Assembly: GCA_019693395.1 (NCBI GenBank)
Contig: JAAMXP010001057.1
Span: 1 to 63,879 of the forward strand
Length of the DNA stretch: 63,879 nt
Direction of reading: 5' to 3'
From: Ettlia oleoabundans
Taxonomy: Eukaryota; Chlorophyta; Chlorophyceae; Chlamydomonadales
Shown here: positions 47,907 to 60,300 of the stretch, piece by piece
How the letters are laid out: each line of letters starts with the position of its first letter
Position numbering within the stretch: position 1 is the first letter of the stretch
Program-made: the position numbers and the translations under genes
The notes under the pieces: generated by a model
Seen by the model: the letters and a program-made list of their open reading frames with translations, nothing else
The model's database searches: none
What the model was told of the DNA's origin: nothing

Positions 47907-49200
47907 CTAAACAACAGCTGTGAAGCCTTCCGTCCTGCGTCGCTTGCTTGCGGGCTGGAGATCGTCGTGAGTACGTGCCACAAACTCGTCATAGTACTGC
48001 GGGGGTGGGGATGGGTGGGGGTGGAAAAATGGGTGGCCTCCACGTCTGCTTGCAAAAACACTAATATCAGGCTGTCTATGAACACAGAACACAAGTGTAT
48101 GTTTAGGACAGGTGCAGCACAGGGAGGCAAGGATGGCCTTGGCGCACGAAAGAAATCTGAGCAGACGCCCCACACGCCCTGCAGGGCTGCACCTGCACCA
48201 GGGCAACACCCCCACCTCGCCGCACCTGCAGGAAGTCTGGGAAGCTGACTGTGTCATCCCTGTCGCTGTCCATCAGCTCCAACAGCGACTCAGCCAGCGG
48301 CACAACCTCCGCCTGCCTGCACCAGCACCCAGGAACGAACAAAAGGGGAGATCCGTCTGCAGAAGTTATACAATGGGAAGTCACACTGGCGTCCTGCACC
48401 CACCCTAAACACAATACCGCCATCCACAGCATCAGATCACAAAGCATGGTGAAGTGAGGTGTGGAAGCACGGTAAGGGGATGGGTGCATGCGAATGCTTG
48501 CAGCGCTGCATGCACCCAAGGAACCGCTGTGACACCTAGAAGGAAGCTGCTTGCTGCAGTTGGACTGCTTCTATAGCACTACCGCCTGTCTGTACACACA
48601 TGTGCACCTGCCTTCACTTCACGAGGCTATGACAGGTATGTACACGGGAATGCACATACTGCCACGGTGCAGAGGCCCCCACCTGTGCCCCTTCTTGCTG
48701 AGCCAAGCTACCATCTTCACCATGCCAAAGGTGCTGCTGGCAGTGCCTGCAACCAGGCAGGCAAAAGACGGATGTCAGCTTGAGGCTTACTGTTGCCATC
48801 AACTTCCGCCAGCACCTCAACCTGCCACTGCTGGCAATCGTAAGCCTCAAGTTGATGATTGTCCAAAAGGAAAAGCCCCGGCAGCACACTGCCCCTTCCT
48901 GCTAGCAATCAAGCAATCAAGCAAGCACAACCCTTTCCATTCAATATTTAACGAAGGGCAATTACCGCACTGATCGATCTCAGAGAAGGTGTCGTAGGCA
49001 CGCAGCACGCGCAGCACACGTGGCTGCTGCCCTGCTGGAACCAGCTGTTGCAGCTCGATGTTTGTGAGGTTTACAAAATCGGCGCCGGTAGTTCGCATCT
49101 CCTCAAACCGACTGGCCTGCAGGTGAAGCATTGGGGTGCATGCACATGCTCCATGCCACCTGTCGACAGTCATGATTGTACGGCGGTACAAGCATGCGCG

Positions 49201-49260
<60 letters not shown>

Positions 49261-52200
49261 GGGAAACACACAAGCCCACCATCAATCCCACCAACAAGGG
49301 CGCACCTGTATACCCAGCTGCTCCAGGAGCGCTCGCAGCTCCTGGGGTGTGTAGGTGAGCAGGGGGCGGTCGGTGTTGGGCAGCTCACCCAGATTCTACA
49401 AGTGGAATGGGGGTTGCATGCGAGTGAAGACAGGAGAGCTCAAGGTGAAGACAATCATGGGTGGGGGTTATGAGCATCATCGCAGCAGTGTCACGCAGAT
49501 GGGAAGCTATGCAACACTACTGCGGAGGTGCGAACGTGCATGATTTTGACACGTTGATGTAACAGGCACACCAGCAATGAAGTGCCAGAAGGGATGCCCT
49601 AGGTGGCTGCATGGAGGCAGCCGAACCAGCAAGCACAGCTGCACCAGGGAGCAGAGCAGCGCCAAGCCACTGGGACACCTACCATGTCCCAAGCGCATAT
49701 CGGCAGCAGCGGAGAGGCAAGTGCCAGGCATGCATGCAGCATGGGAAGAGAACAGGAAGAAAGGCCAGCCGGCAGGCGGGTGTGGTCACCTGCAAGATTC
49801 TTCTGGCTGCCGCTTTCAGTTCAGTCCACCCTTGTGCTCCCGGTTGCGCCAGCGCTTTCAGCCCATGCAGCAGGCCAGGGCAGTTGCGTAGCGCGGCGTG
49901 ATGCTCTGCCCGCATGCTAAGGCTACGCAGCAGTGCTGCCACCTCGCACCGCACTGCCTGCATGAAATCTGCTGCCTGCTCTGCGCCTGCTGCTGCTGGT
50001 ACTCCTGCCGCTTCACCTGCTGCCGCTGCAACAAAGGGCTCTGGCCCAGGGACAGCCACAGGTGCCCTTGATGGCTCCGCCAGAACAAAGGGCACCAGCA
50101 GCGGCAGCAGCTTGCGTCGCACAGCCTCATCCTGGAGCTGAAGCTCGGCACCACCACACAGCCGCGCTGCGACGCATGCCGCGTGCCACCCTGCCGCCAC
50201 CAACTGCCCACCACTGATCAAGGTCAAGCCGCCCCTGCCGCTGCCGGCTCCAACCTTGCGGCGGCCGCCGCCACTTCTGGCAGGGTAGTAGGCAGCTAGG
50301 TCGAGTTCTGGGGCGGTTGCTCCCACCAGGGCACTGTGCAGCAGACCCAGCAAATCCAGCTGGCCTGAGGCGCTGCAGGTGGGTCCAAAGCGGGCAACAG
50401 CTTGATTGCTACATCGAGACGTATATGCTTTGCTACTGCTAGCCCCCAATCGACAGATGCGGAGTTAGCAGCAAACAGTAATTTCCCTCTTCTATCCAAG
50501 GAATTGACCACCCAGCCCCTGCAACTAGCCTCAGCAACCTGATACCTCAATACAGCAGCCTGTTGGACTTGCAAAGTCAAACCTAACAACCCTAGTTTGC
50601 CCTCACTTGAGGCATGATGCACGCAGCTGATCGCGACAGGCCTGCTCCCCAGCCAGGGGCTCCAGAGCCTGCAGAGCAGCAATGGCGGTCCGCCGCTCGC
50701 CGCCCGCCAGGTGCAGGCCAGCGTGCAGCAGCTGCAGCAGCAGCGTCAGCGCGCCCGTGTCACTGCAGGGAGCAGGAGCAGGAGAAGAGCTTGAATGATG
50801 CAGGTGGCAGCACGAGGGCCAGCAGCAGGGCAGGTTGGGCCAGCAGTGAATCAGCGAAGACTTGCATGCAGGGCATACTGGATTGCAATTGTGTATAAGG
50901 AAGTACAGGGAACTCGGTGGCATAAGCTCATGTCGCTTAAAGGGACGTTAGACCCTCAGAAAGTCCAGCAAGCCCAGCCAGTCATCACGCACATGACCTC
51001 CCCAGCAAATCGGGGCCCGTTTGCGGCAAACTTGGCCAGTATGCCCGCGACCGCCTCCTTGCTCTCCTGAAGCGATTCCCCACGCTGCTGCTTCAGCAGT
51101 TGCACTAGCGCAGGCAGCAGCGTGCCCCGCCACACCAAATCTTGCGACCCTGTCGTCACCGGCTGCGGTGGTGCGGGGGCCAGGCGGGTGGTGCGGCTTG
51201 GGCCGCCAATTGCTGCTGTGGCGGGTGTACCCGATGGAGCGGCTGTCATCAGCTCCTCCGCTACCCCATCCTGCAAACCAGGAATTTATGTCAAACATAG
51301 GAATGACAGGTGGGGGATGCGATTCGGGCAATTCTCAAAAGGCAGAGCAACGAGAGTGCGCTGCAAAAGCCGTCATTACCCTCCCAATCGAGCGGATATA
51401 ATTTGGGAGGGTTGACGGTAGCGTTTCCATCCACTCATCCAGGGCCCTCCAACCAGGGCTCTGCAGCACAGCGGCCCGCTCACTTGCGCCAAAGTGGCCG
51501 CCATGTCCTGCAGCATGGTGGCAGCCTGCTCCCGCGCCTCCCACCCTAGCCGCTCATCCTGGAACGCCTCCACAAGCTCCAATGCACCACCAGCACGCCG
51601 CAGCCGACCGCGGTTGCGTCGGTTGTCTGCCGGTACAGATTGATCATGCATGCAAGGGGCAGGATGGGCGAGGAGGACAGGGGCAGGTCAAGCGCAATGG
51701 CTCAGCACAGATGGTACAGGTGCGAAGTACCAGGTTCTCGTTTGATTGGTGCTTCTAGTGTCCACAATGCTGCCCAGGCCATCTGGCTGGCTTGTTGCTG
51801 GAGCCGGCTGGCCTGAGGGCGATCCAGATGCAATATCAACTAGTCCCCTCTCGACTTAAAATCCATATGCCACCCTAGCATGCCATTCCTCAAGTACACA
51901 ATCATCAGCAGCATGAAGCGCGTGCGGTGCAGTGATGTCAGCAGCTACATCTCTCAGCACCCAACCCACCTGTCAGCAGAACTAGCAGTGCATGCAGCGC
52001 AGCGGCAGCCGCATCAGCAGCTTCCTCATCCCGCGGAAGTTCCTGCATTGCAGGCCGCTGCCGCCTGGCCGCACACAGCAGAGGCAGCAGGGCTTCGATG
52101 CCCCTTGCTTCGCTGCAAAATGGAAAAAAGCAATGGGCACAATGCAGTTGCATTGAAGGTGCATATATTAGAGGGCACAACGTCTGGCAGGCCCAGCAAA

Positions 52201-53667
52201 CTTTTACCCTGCCCTGCTTCATGGCAAAAGGGCAGGGCGCTCGGAACGTACTGGGTATATCAAGGCTCAGCAAGGGTGCATGACAAACCTACAAGCCAAC
52301 AGATTGGCAGAGCAAGACTGGCTGCTAGTGGGCAGGGGTCCCGCTGCAATGGAGACCTGGCTGGCAGGCAGTTTAGCAGACGACAGCTGCAACACGCGGT
52401 CTGCCAACCAGCAGGCAATGCAGGCCAGCACGCCACTGCCAACTAGCTACCCAGCCAGATGTGAGGCCCGCCCCCTCCCACCAGCCGGCGCAGCAATGAC
52501 TTTTTGACCATTGGCTATAGGGCCACCCTCCTTCATTGGCAACATGCGTGGGCATACCACCTTCATCAATCACGTACCCGATAGCGCTGGTCAGCCGCCT
52601 GCTATATCCCGCCATCATCTCCAAAGCCCAAGCTGCCTCTTCAGCCAGTGGCCAGTCCTTCGCATCAACAGCGCCTTGCAATGTGGAGATGATGGCAGCG
52701 GGGGCTCCCTCGTCATCCATCTGCCGGGCATAGATAAGAGGAGTGAACTGAGGTGGAGGCAGCAGGGACATAGTGACGGTATTGAAGGAGAAGGGGCTGA
52801 TGCCAGCTGAAGCAGATACGCAAGAGGGCAGCCATGCCGCGGGAGGAGCTTTCAATGAGGCAAAAAAGAAGAGATAAGAGGAATGCAGTAGCACACATGC
52901 GTTGATCAACCCTGCCAATCGAGTTCACTTTGCGCATGCTGACAAAGAGAGAGGAAGATGCATCACGGCTGTCATGAATCATTCGCCAACTTGGGCACTT
53001 ACCGCATCCCTGATGTGTGCACGAGCTGCCGCCTGGCGGAAAAACGCAAGCACATCGAACTTGGCATCTGGGCTGACCTGGGTGCTGGGCGCTGCCAGCA
53101 GTGCCGCAAGGCTGCCCACCAGGCTGCTGGCACCCAGGCAGGCGGCGGCAGAGGCTGAAGCGGCAGCCAGGCGAGTGGCCAACGCAGCGGCAGCCTGCAA
53201 GTGGGGGCCGCCAGGAGAAATCACAGCATCATTCATTGTGTTGGCATGTGTGTGCAGATATGTCTTGTCTCCTGCCATCCGGGTTGGGAAATGAGGCGGC
53301 AGCAGTTGAGGTGAAGCCGCCCCGTCAGCAAGACGACAGCCCAGAGGCGCCCGCTTGCATGCACCTCGACAGCTACTTGGGAGGGCCGGGCCTCAGGAGC
53401 GACTGCCTCGGCCACTGTATCTAGAAGGTCCAGGTCGGAGGCTATTGCAGCAGCGGCGGCTGCCGCCCGCTCGCGGCCCTGCTCCCGCGCTTCTGGGTCA
53501 ACAAGTGCGGCCAGCTGTTGAAGCACCGCCTCCCGCTCTGCCCACCCCTTAGCGCCTGCCCTCCGCAGCGCCGCCTTCGCGGCTTCCAGCACTCCAGCAG
53601 ATGGTGGTTTGCCGGGCTGCCAGGCCCAAGGGGACCGGCGAGAAGAGAGCCAGGTGAGAATCCCCAT
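47907..53667 (-). CDS. ARM-like repeat protein with SAM-like and EF-hand regions
   Basis: Fourteen exons: 53365-53667, 53003-53194, 52561-52720, 51970-52107, 51484-51626, 50993-51270, 50607-50762, 49790-50372, 49306-49395, 48966-49116, 48791-48898, 48683-48746, 48226-48316, 47907-47996. They give about 848 residues with phases consistent. Residues 1 to about 650 are Ala/Leu-rich helices of armadillo/HEAT style (ALLPLLCAAR, EAREQAATMLQDMAATLA, LVQLLKQQRGES, ALTLLLQLLHAG). A SAM-like segment follows (LRALLEQLGIQASRFEEM, LTNIELQQLV). Near the end an EF-hand loop reads DSDRDDTVSFPDF, with Asp at ligand positions 1, 3, 5 and 12. The tail is basic (SKRRRTEGF). A Ca2+-responsive scaffold is inferred. 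The start, the exon 1 donor (53365 or 53377) and the 48898 acceptor are the weakest calls. Confidence 0.7.
49196..49258. repeat. (GC)n(AC)n dinucleotide microsatellite
   Basis: GCGCGC passing into a long CA run. It is an alternating purine-pyrimidine tract in the intron between exons 9 and 10 of the ARM/EF-hand gene. It creates spurious poly-Val/Thr/His frames. Confidence 0.95.
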
Positions 53668-54870
53668 CTCGGACCCAAACACACCGGCACACGGAGGCTT
53701 TGGAGGGCAAGTTTGCGATATCCAATTGACGATGCCTTGGACGGCATGACAGGCCCTGCCCACCGGCTGCTATCCCTGCTGTGCCACCGCGTCGCCACCC
53801 ATGGGCGGCCGCCATTGCTCCCATGTTAAGGATCCGGGGCTCCAAGCGGAAGTTTACATACTGGTATGTTGCTGTACATCCCACGCCCCTCGGATCAGTC
53901 ATGAGGAGGACTGTCAGTATGAGCAGTGGCCATGCCCAGCCGTTAACGTTGGTCTAGGCCCGCCCAGCACTCATGCTCAGGGCAGCTGGCAGCCACAAAT
54001 GTGGTGCAACCACAGGCCCAAAACGCTGGGTTTTTATATTTATCCTAATGTGCATGTTATAAGGAGATCGAAGCACCGTTGCATCCCGGCGCTGGGCGGT
54101 TGGTGCCTGCAGCATGCACCATAACGCTCAGCCGTGCTGCCTGCCTGACGGAAGCTAAGTAGCAGGGCATGTTGCTCAGGAGGTGGAACACAACCGATAC
54201 GTCGGTCTGAGGCACAGAGTTGGTCATCTCGGGTTCGTCGTTTGACATGGGAGTAGCTGTATGAGTGTTTCGCGTGCCGCCAGCAACTCGTCACGCTGAC
54301 TTGTGCGCCCGCCGCAGCAGGCCCAGCAGGTAGCCCCGTTGAAAGCAGGTTGCCGTACCTGATAGCCTCTTATGTCCACAGCGTCCCCATCGTTTGAAAG
54401 TTGCCGGGTTGTCCGTAAAACAAATTTCATCGCCTCACTGTTTCGCGGTTTGATTTGTCTGTCGGCAAGGGAACGCTGTGAACCGCTAGTCTAGGCAACA
54501 ACAATGAAGTAAGCAGCTTCTTGCGTGAGGCCCATTCGGACGCGGGCTGCCTGAGGCACAGACGCATCGGCTGCCGCCAGCACCAAGCCCACCATCTCGC
54601 CGCCGGTCGGCAACGCAGTCTTATATATATAGTCCGCCATTATACCCTGATGACAACAGGCATTGCCCCTCGTTTTCGTGCCAAGGCAAGTTCATGCCTG
54701 TCCTGCCTGGTGCCGATTGAGGCCTTGCCGCCACCAGCAGTCGCCATATGCCCACCACCACTAGTTCCTCCCTGACGGACTGTAGGTGACGAGTTACCAT
54801 GTCTGCCAATGGTGACCCACCCCATGTGCCCTATATATCTTACGTATGAAACGTTACATGTGCCTTCAGA
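53668..54870. other. Divergent intergenic region between ARM/EF-hand and fucosyltransferase genes
   Basis: 1.2 kb holding both promoters. Besides the TATA-like site at 54622-54632 there is CTATATATC at 54831-54839. The first part (53668-53820) is open on the minus strand and might extend the ARM/EF-hand N-terminus. Confidence 0.45.
54622..54632 (+). promoter_or_regulatory. TATA-like element upstream of fucosyltransferase gene
   Basis: TATATATATAG lies about 240 bases before the ATG at 54871. If used, transcription would start near 54660 with a leader of about 210 bases. Based on sequence alone. Confidence 0.35.
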
Positions 54871-57061
54871 ATGAACATCCGTCGTCGGCTGCAGCATTCG
54901 GGCCATCTGTCGGTGCTGTCCTCCTCGGCAACCCTCAAAGTGAGGGTAGGTTGTTGGGTTGTTCTGGCCGAGTTGTGTTCAAAAATAAACGACGCTTTGC
55001 TAGACAAATGCTGAATACAGGATTTTGCAAGTGTCGATTTCCAAAATGCCAACCGCATGTTCTTTTTTGTTGTGATGCCAGGTTTGCCTGTTGTTGGCGG
55101 TGACATGTGCGTTGTGTAAGGATGCAATCAAACGAGTGCGGTTCCTGGACACTAGCACCGACCAGCAGTCTATTCGCCTACGCAACCAGGTGGGTGCTGC
55201 AGTATCCGTCCTTCTCTGCAGCAGTGGCTTGCAGCACAGTCATGGGTTGAAGGCTTGCAAAGGTGGAGAAAGGCAGTCGAGCATGTGGATGCTTTACAAG
55301 CCGAAAGTCCCACCTTTCATGCGCCATGGGTCTTGGAGTCTTGGTAATGCTAAAGCTATGTACCATCGCTGCTGTTGTGTGTTTGTCCTCTTTTTGTCTG
55401 CACAGGTTGTTGGACAAGCTGGCAATGGAGGTGCAGGTGACAGCCTGCCACTGCCCTCCTCGCCCGGAGTGCAGGAAGGCAGCAGTAAGATAAGCCCTGC
55501 CACGCCTCCCCCCGGCCCCACAACTAGCACCCAGCAGCTGACGCCTGATGCCGGAGCCAGCACGGCAGGCAGCAGCCGGGGCTGGTTTGAACCTGGCGCC
55601 CAGGGGGTGCTTGAGGTGTTGACTGGCTTTGCCAACCAAACACCACACTTTGCGCCGGCTCCTCAGCTGCGGCCTGAGCTGCTGCATGAGAAAAAGGTGG
55701 CCTCCACCATCCTGGTAAAAATCGCCACCGGTCATTATTTGGGACCGGACTTCGAGCGTACCCCCTTGAAGTGTTCGTACCGCGGCCTGCCGCTTAGATG
55801 CCGATATGAGCAAGGGGCAGATGCCGCCACTGCCGACGCGCTCTGGTTTCACCTGCCGCACGTTAGGGGCGGGGCCGGGCTCCCTAAGCGAGCCTTTCCT
55901 GGCCAGGCCTTAGTGGCATTCTCAATGGAGGGCTCAGGCTACTACCCACAAGTGGATGATGCCTCCTTTATAGCTCTATTCGATTATCGCATGACCTACC
56001 ACCTGGCTGCCGATGTCCCAGTGATCTACCCGCCCTTTGATATCAGGTGGGTGCACGCACGATAGTTTTCCTCATCTGGCAGCTGTTTGCGGTGGGAGTG
56101 CCGGCATGGGAGCAGCAAAAGCGGTCACGTTTCCTGCACGCTTCTGAGGGATTGCTGCTCCTTTGGTCCTGCTTCTTCTGCTGCAGCAATAGTTGCAAGG
56201 CACATGGTATCTGCGAAATCCTCGTGCAAGCAAGAGGCACGTCCTGAATCACTATTGTATGCCCCTGCCTGCTCGCAGAGCATCAAACGAGAGTGCACTG
56301 CCATCGTTTCAGCAGCGTCGGGCTGCTGTCGTTTATATCAATTCCAACTGCAGCCCTCTCAACCATCGTGAGGAGATCATGCGGGCACTGAACAGCACCC
56401 ACCATGTACCCATCGATTCCATGGGCCGCTGCATGCACAACACGGAGGAAGCACCAGGAGGAAAGGTGGAGAACCAGAAGAATTATCGGGTGCGGCCGGG
56501 TGGTCTGTTGTGATGACGCGACACTTGGTTGTGCCACCTACCGGGCGCTGTTTGCTGTCAGATCTGGCAATGTCATGCTCTGGCAAGTCCTAGCATGATG
56601 CTCTATCCTCATTTCTGATGGCGCGCCATGTGCAGGTTTGCGTGGCCTTGGAGAATTCCAACAGCCGCGATTACGTGACTGAGAAGTCGTGGGATGCTTT
56701 TCAAGCTGGCTGCGTGCCCGTCTACTTGGGCGCGCCCAATGCCGCTGCTGACTTCTTTCCCAGTGAGGACAGCGTGATTTGGGTGGAGCGGTATCCTAAG
56801 CTGGAAGATTTGGCGGCTGAAATCTTTCGGGTGCTGACAGACGAAGCAGTATATAAGCGGTACGTGGCCTGGCGGTCCCGGCCCTTTGAGCAGCTCAATC
56901 CCGGCTATCGCGCGCTGTTGGAGTATTACAAACTGCCGGATACACGGTGCCAGTTGTGTCAGGTGCTGGCAGATGCACGGCTTTTGCGGCTGTCCCAGCA
57001 GCAGGGCAACTCGACGGTCTCCAACGGAAACTTGACAGCCACTGATGGTGCCTTATTGTAG
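54871..57061 (+). CDS. GT10-family fucosyltransferase (alpha-1,3/4 type)
   Basis: Five exons (54871-54939, 55082-55189, 55406-56046, 56279-56489, 56636-57061) give 484 residues, phases consistent. The N-terminus is a type II signal anchor: a basic stretch (NIRRRLQHSGH), then VCLLLAVTCALC near residues 24-35. The Pro/Ser-rich stem leads to the catalytic domain: ADALWFHLPHVRG, FSMEGSGYYPQ, FDYRMTYHLAADVPVIYPPF, then the hallmark ALENSNSRDYVTEKSWDAFQAGCVPVYLGAPN near residues 345-376, with Glu, Asn and Lys that bind GDP-fucose. It should add fucose to N-glycans or other glycans in the Golgi. The ATG at 54871 was chosen because exon 1 supplies the basic flank and an AAA|GTGAGG donor in phase. Confidence 0.88.
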
Positions 57062-57349
57062 GCACCGAGATCAGTTCAACCTTACTATGTTAAAGCTGTC
57101 TACAAGTGTCACTCACTGTTTGCATCACTTCACGAAGCATTCGTAAGCATCATAACTACCTGCACAACTCCAACACAATGTTGCACTGCAGAGGGTGCGT
57201 AAGTTGGGTCAACTTGAATTAACTGGCGCCCAGTTGCCACAGCACGCACAGCAGAAGGTCCGACACACAGGAATCATAGAATATGGGGGGGTGTGCAATA
57301 TCGATAAAGTTTGGATAGATCAGCGGTGCAGGGGGTCGCAAGCTAGCTC

Positions 57350-60300
57350 ATGGCGCCGGAGCTAGATAGTTTGGTCGCCGCGGCGCGCGCTTACGCCGCG
57401 CAAACGTGCTTGGATGGCTCAGTGGCAGCTGCCCAACTTCAAAGCCTCCTGCTGGAGCGCAGCGCCAGCACAGTGTCAAACGCAATCAAAGCAACTCGGG
57501 ACGTTGTAAGCCTGCACACTGGCAGCGCCCGGCCACGTGCTTGTGTTACCGCTTGTGTTCTACGTTGCCTTAGTCCTAGGTGGCTGCCGTGCCGCCACCA
57601 CCGCAGCAGCTGCCCCCGCCTGCCGCCGCCTGTCGCCCCTCCGCCTGTTCTGTCGCATACGCTTGCGACCTTACAGCTTGCCCAGCATCTGTCCCTTGCA
57701 TCATAAAGATCGTGCATATTCATTACCTGGTTGTTCTGCAGGAGTATGTACGCGCAGTTTTGACGGCTGCACGGCCGGGCCTCACCACCACGGCACCTTC
57801 AGCACAGCATGCCTCGCACCTCGCGGCGCTGCGCCTTGCCGCCTATAAAACCAGCCTGGCACTGCTGGGCGTGCAGGCCGCGACTGCGCAGAACGGCACC
57901 AGCCAGGGTGGCGGGAGCTTGAGCGCCAGTGCCGCCGTTTTTGCCCAAGTAGTGCTAACAGAGCGCCAGGCTGGAGAGCTGGTCTCTTTGCTCGATACAG
58001 AGCTAGGTGCCAACACTGGCGCTGCAGATTTGCTTGAGGTGGGTGCTGGTGAATATTTATTTCAGACCTGCATAGTGCACCGGTGCTCTGCTGCGTTGGT
58101 GCGTGCTGGCGTGGTGGCTTTTCCTCCGTGATGTTTTGCTGGAGTGTTCAAGGGCAGGTGTAGCACGGCATCAACCTGGTTCTGGCACGCTTGTTTCGCA
58201 GAAATAGTGCATCGCTTGCTTTGTCTCCAGCTATGCGGCCAGCACCCTTCTCCACGCGGGTAACCAGCCCTCTCGCTGCTCCTTTGCAGATTGCTGAGGC
58301 CGCCATGGATGCTTTCGAGAGCGATGCGCCCCTTGGGTTTGCTGCTCTGGAGCTGCTTCCAAAAGCTTTAGCGCTGCTGCAGGTGCCATGCTGCTTTGGC
58401 CTGCTGCTAAGATGTCTGTTGGGTTAGCAGCTGGGCAGGAGTATGTGCTATCCGACAGGTTGATATGTCATTGTGTTACCAGCTGCTGTGCTCGTCTGGA
58501 AGATCTGTCTGATGCTTGCTTCGTAGCTTGTTTGTCTACTACCCGTCTTCTATACGTATTGCGTATGCTGATTGGTTTGTGCGTGCAGGCAGCCGGCGGG
58601 GAGGTTGATGTGCCTAATGCAGCAGGCAAGGGCACCGCCGCCTGTCAGGCAACAGGTGATCTGCCCGGTTAACTTATGGGCTGCTGCTTCTTAGCCGCTA
58701 GAGTCATTACACTGTGCTTTACGGCATCGTTGTCCTGGACTTGTGCAGCACTGGAGGTACATACAGGAGCTCCGCAGCAGTGCCAGTGGATGGCTGCAGG
58801 GCTCTTATGTCCTGCATCTCACAACTGTTGCATTGCGCGCCATAGCCACTGCCGACGCCTGTCGCCTGTGCCACCTCTTGCCTCCTGCAGATGTGTGCCA
58901 GGGCATCATCCGCCGTGTCTGCCAGCACGCCTGGCCGTTGTGCTGCATTGCTCGGGTGCTGGCAAGCCTGCGGGCCTTCCCTCTGTGAGTTGGGTGCCAT
59001 ACCAGCGGCAGTGTGCAGTTATTTGGTGCAATCCTGGTGTCTCAACTGCTTCATGTGTACACAGTCTTGAGTACTTCCCAATGGTGCGCTGCCACACTTT
59101 GTCAACACCAGTGCTACTTAAGAGTGATGTTATATCACACCTCTTGGTGCTTAATTGTGCCCAGTAAAAATCCAGCCTGGCCCCCATCCACATTTGCAGC
59201 ACACAGGATAACCTTAAAGAAGCGGTACAGAAGGCGGTACAACGAGCCAAGCTGGCAGATGCCCAGGACCTTCCTGCGGTGGTACACCAGCTGCTCATGC
59301 TTTCCACCCGTGGCTGCCGAGAGCTGATCCTTACGGTGGGTGGGACGCTAGCCATGCAGCTGGCCCACCTTTACACAACACTGGCGCTTGTAGTATTGCC
59401 TCGCCCCACCGCCCCACCCACCCATCTCTTCCTTCTGTTGCTGTGGCTGTTGCTGTCTGGCAATGCTTCACTGCAGGAGATCATGCGCCTGTTTGAGCTG
59501 AAGGAGGTGGCGGTGGCTGATAGTGCCAACCAGCGGCGAGAGCTGCTGGAGGTGCAGGGCTCAGGTGAGCCAACTGTTCTTCTTCCTCCCGTTGGCGGAC
59601 AGTTGGTGATATGCCACGAGCTTTTGCCCATCGCAACACCTGACTGCTGCTTCCAGGCGCTTTGTGCTGCTCAGTTATGCAATGACGCTGCTTCTGAGAC
59701 CGACCAGCCGATGCAAACGGGTGCGGCTCACTTGGTATGCAAATGACTGCTGAATCGCTGCTGGCATTTGTGTGGGGCATGCACCATTCATTGAAGCGTT
59801 TTAGAAACGAAGAATCAGTCATGCGCCTGCAATTCCTTGCAGTGCTGCTGCACATTGACATGGCGGTGAAGCACGACGCGGAGCTGGGTCAGGCCTGGCT
59901 GCGCCGGCTGCGGGGCGAGGCACCACCCCATCTCTCCTCTTTCTCCCTTGCTGTCTCCTTCATGCTGGCGGGCACCCAGCGCTTTGAGCAGCCGTTCATA
60001 GGTGCGGCAACACTTGAAGAGCACCTGTAACAGCCTTGCATATGTCCTCGGCACACAACAACCTCACAGGGAATGTGAGTGGCGCGGATTTGGGACTTTC
60101 ACTTACTTGATGCACGGCCCTGTGGCTTCGGCCATGTGTTAATTGCTGTGCACCAATCTTGCAACCTCGTGTTTTGTCTTGCCATTTGTCACCATGCAGT
60201 CAGGTTGCTCTGTTTCCTGAACTACTCGCGTTGCTGCCTGCCCGTGTTCACTCCTGCTGCCTGCCTGCCCACCTGCCGACCTACATACGCACCTACCTAT

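Noticed and set aside
49136..49388. Frames encoding poly-Val, poly-Thr or poly-His
   Set aside because: They come from the CA microsatellite.
58747..58801. Possible FANCI exon (reads HWRYIQELRSSASGWLQ in one frame)
   Set aside because: No GT or GC donor gives a phase compatible with the well-supported next exon at 58891.
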